This document shows, in pieces, positions 5,962-7,551 of a stretch of DNA of 7,551 nucleotides. This DNA comes from Dehalococcoidia bacterium. Lineage in GTDB: Bacteria; Chloroflexota; Dehalococcoidia; Dehalococcoidales; E44-bin46. Made by a program: the position numbers and the translations under genes. The stretch is taken from the NCBI GenBank assembly GCA_020343755.1, contig CP070810.1, positions 672,878 to 680,428 on the forward strand, in the 5' to 3' direction. Numbering within the stretch: position 1 is the stretch's first letter; every line of letters begins with the position of its first letter. Below the pieces are notes generated by a model, which saw only the letters and a list, made by a program, of their open reading frames with translations, made no database searches and was not told the origin of the DNA.

Positions 5962-6744
5962 ATGAAGATTGCTATTAGCGGTAAAGGCGGAGTAGGCAAG
6001 ACCATATTAGCTTCCCTCCTTTCTAGGGCGTTTGCTCAGTCTGGCTATTCTGTTCTAGCCATAGATGCTGACCCTGATGCCAATTTAGCTGCCACTCTTG
6101 GCTTTCCCAACGCTGACCAAATAACCCCTATATCTGAAATGAGCTCTTTAATTGAGGAACGGACTGGGGCACGACCTGGTCAAATAGCCTCCTATTTTAA
6201 GTTGAATCCTAAAGTTGATGACTTACCCGAGAGGTATTGCCAGGAAAGTAATGGAATTAAACTGATGGTAATGGGACGAATTAAGAGGGGTGGCACTGGC
6301 TGCTATTGCCCTGAAAATGCCTTGCTACAAGCCTTGATTACCCATCTACTCTTGACCAGGGATGAAGTGGTCATTTTGGATATGGAAGCGGGGATTGAAC
6401 ATCTTGGACGAGCCACCGCCAAGGCGGTAGATAAATTGATTGTAGTAGTTGAACCGAGCCGACGGAGCATTGAAACTGCCCTAAGAATTAAAGAATTGGC
6501 TAAGGATATCGGGCTACAAAATATTGCTATAGTAGGAAATAAGATTCGAAGCCAATCAGATAGGGAGTCCCTAACTTCCAGCTTGCCAAACTTTGAATTC
6601 CTCGGCTTTATCCCTTATGACCAAGCAATTATAGATGCCGACCTAGCCAATCTTCCTCTTCTCGACTCCAGCCAGCAGATTAATAACGAGGTAGGAAATA
6701 TCTATCAGGCTTTGCTATCTACTATCAAGCAATCAACACCATAG
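5962..6744 (+). CDS. cooC: CooC-like CO dehydrogenase maturation ATPase
   Basis: CooC proteins are MinD/SIMIBI-class ATPases that help load nickel into the active site of Ni,Fe CO dehydrogenase; the AcsF relative matures acetyl-CoA synthase. This 260-aa product is the usual length (Rhodospirillum CooC is about 263 aa). It carries the deviant Walker A GKGGVGKT (7-14) with the signature K8 and K13, DADPDAN (35-41), and a switch II/Walker B segment VILDMEAGIEHLGR with D140. The CxC pair C114-Y-C116 lies in GGTGCYCPE, where CooC dimers bind metal. No signal peptide or membrane segment is visible, so it is cytosolic. Only a weak AAAGAG precedes the ATG, so translation may depend on the upstream hairpin leader. 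fhs follows after 50 nt, which ties the gene to the Wood-Ljungdahl pathway. CooC and AcsF cannot be told apart with certainty here. Confidence 0.87.
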   Translation: MKIAISGKGGVGKTILASLLSRAFAQSGYSVLAIDADPDANLAATLGFPNADQITPISEMSSLIEERTGARPGQIASYFKLNPKVDDLPERYCQESNGIKLMVMGRIKRGGTGCYCPENALLQALITHLLLTRDEVVILDMEAGIEHLGRATAKAVDKLIVVVEPSRRSIETALRIKELAKDIGLQNIAIVGNKIRSQSDRESLTSSLPNFEFLGFIPYDQAIIDADLANLPLLDSSQQINNEVGNIYQALLSTIKQSTP

Positions 6745-6780
6745 ACTAGTCACAAAGATTTAAATAGGGAATCATTAAAT

Positions 6781-6788
6781 AAAGGAGG
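6781..6788 (+). promoter_or_regulatory. Strong ribosome binding site of fhs
   Basis: AAAGGAGG is a near-complete anti-16S match 6 nt before GTG-6795. It fixes the GTG start in preference to the in-frame ATG at 6816 and contrasts with the weak site before cooC, suggesting much higher translation of fhs from a shared message. Confidence 0.75.
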
Positions 6789-6794
6789 TTTTCT

Positions 6795-7551
6795 GTGGCT
6801 TATGATGCGGTAAAAATGAAGGATTGGCAGATTGCAGAAGATGCTGGGAAAAATATGCCAACTCCCGATGAGTGGCGAGAAAGACTAAACCTGCAAAAGG
6901 ATGAAATAATTCCTTATGGAAAAATAAGCAGGCTAGATTTCTTGAAGATTATTGAGCGTCTCAAGGACAAACCCGATGGCAAGTACATTGAAGTGACCGC
7001 CATAACTCCCACGCCGCTGGGTGAAGGCAAGACTACAACCACGATGGGTATCCTAGAGGGTATGGGTAAGCGGGGGCTAAATGTGGGTGGCTGTATCCGC
7101 CAGCCCTCGGGTGGTCCCACCATGAATATCAAGGGAACCGCTGCCGGCGGCGGCAATGCGTTGCTTATTCCCATGACCGAATTTTCTATGGGGCTTACCG
7201 GCGACATCAACGATATCACCAATGCCCACAACCTGGCCATGGTTGCCCTTACTGCCAGAATGCAGCACGAACGCAACTACGATGATGAGCAACTGGCTAA
7301 GCGCAGCAGGATGCGCCGCCTGGACATTGACCCTACCAGGGTAGAGATGGGCTGGGTTATAGATTTTTGCGCTCAGAGCCTCAGGAACATTATCATAGGC
7401 CTCGGCGGACGCATGGATGGCTACATGATGCAGTCCAAGTTCGGCATCACTGTGAGTTCTGAGCTTATGGCTATGTTATCAATTGTCAGGGATTTGGCTG
7501 ACCTGCGGGAAAGAATGGATAATATTACTGTGGCCTTTGACAAGAAGGGCA
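6795..7551 (+). CDS. fhs: Formate--tetrahydrofolate ligase (10-formyl-THF synthetase), 3' end beyond the window
   Basis: The enzyme makes 10-formyltetrahydrofolate from formate, THF and ATP, the ATP-using step of the methyl branch of the Wood-Ljungdahl pathway; it is cytosolic and normally tetrameric. The first 252 residues are present, starting at GTG. The family signature TPTPLGEGKTTTT (71-83) contains the ATP-binding P-loop with K79. KGTAAGGGNA, LTGDINDITNAHNLAM (134-149) and NIIIGLGGRMDG (198-209) are further hallmarks. Compared with the Moorella enzyme from memory, two differences stand out. The formate-site segment reads CIRQPSGGP instead of REPSLGP, placing Gln103 where Moorella has Glu98. 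A charged stretch (about 155-177, QHERNYDDEQLAKRSRM) also lengthens the region after the AHN motif. This resembles the longer ligase type I associate with Dehalococcoidia and some sulfate reducers. The reading frame is open to the window edge with no disruption; roughly half of the protein is missing. Confidence 0.95.
   Translation, partial: MAYDAVKMKDWQIAEDAGKNMPTPDEWRERLNLQKDEIIPYGKISRLDFLKIIERLKDKPDGKYIEVTAITPTPLGEGKTTTTMGILEGMGKRGLNVGGCIRQPSGGPTMNIKGTAAGGGNALLIPMTEFSMGLTGDINDITNAHNLAMVALTARMQHERNYDDEQLAKRSRMRRLDIDPTRVEMGWVIDFCAQSLRNIIIGLGGRMDGYMMQSKFGITVSSELMAMLSIVRDLADLRERMDNITVAFDKKG

Noticed and set aside
6745..6794. Separate promoter for fhs in the AT-rich cooC-fhs gap
   Set aside because: AT-rich words and an ATTTAAAT palindrome are present, but no -35/-10 pair with sensible spacing could be found.
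6914..7292. Overlapping open frames on the minus strand within fhs
   Set aside because: They are shadows of the highly conserved ligase frame, which is open to the window edge with a strong ribosome binding site.

Overview
The window looks like a piece of the chromosome of a strict anaerobe that uses the Wood-Ljungdahl (reductive acetyl-CoA) pathway. The evidence is a CooC-type CO dehydrogenase maturation ATPase followed directly by formate--tetrahydrofolate ligase (fhs). Gene content, moderate GC and the sequence type of the ligase fit an uncultured Chloroflexota (Dehalococcoidia-like) lineage best. That placement is inferred from remembered family resemblance, not from any search.

Layout. 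(1) 1-2796, plus strand: the last codons of an unidentified upstream reading frame, then uvrC (nucleotide excision repair), then a DRG/OBG-like GTPase with a C-terminal TGS domain. The reading frames overlap at each junction (4 nt and 11 nt), so this is a translationally coupled operon. (2) 2837-4565, minus strand: an FAH-superfamily enzyme resembling 2-keto-3-deoxy-D-arabinonate dehydratase (AraD1 type), followed downstream by a short-chain dehydrogenase/reductase. (3) 4771-5745, plus strand: an aldo/keto reductase, divergent from the FAH gene across a 205-bp region that holds a good promoter for the reductase and a weaker one facing the FAH gene. (4) 5746-5961: intergenic, with a promoter-like pair and a long perfect inverted repeat in the presumed leader of the next gene. 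(5) 5962-7551, plus strand: cooC-like ATPase, then fhs, which is cut by the window end.

How the genes fit together. uvrC and the GTPase are housekeeping. The FAH, SDR and AKR genes look like a small accessory set for sugar-acid or keto-acid metabolism placed between the repair operon and the carbon-fixation locus; the substrate cannot be read from sequence. cooC and fhs support the carbonyl and methyl branches of the Wood-Ljungdahl pathway, and the rest of that cluster probably continues beyond the right edge.

I see no mobile element, CRISPR array, tRNA or rRNA. There is no strong case for a wholly new system. The points most worth a second look are the Glu-to-Gln change in the ligase at the position known to affect monovalent cation binding, the GTPase with a degenerate G3 motif coupled to uvrC, the hairpin leader before cooC, and the uncharacterised FAH/SDR/AKR set.
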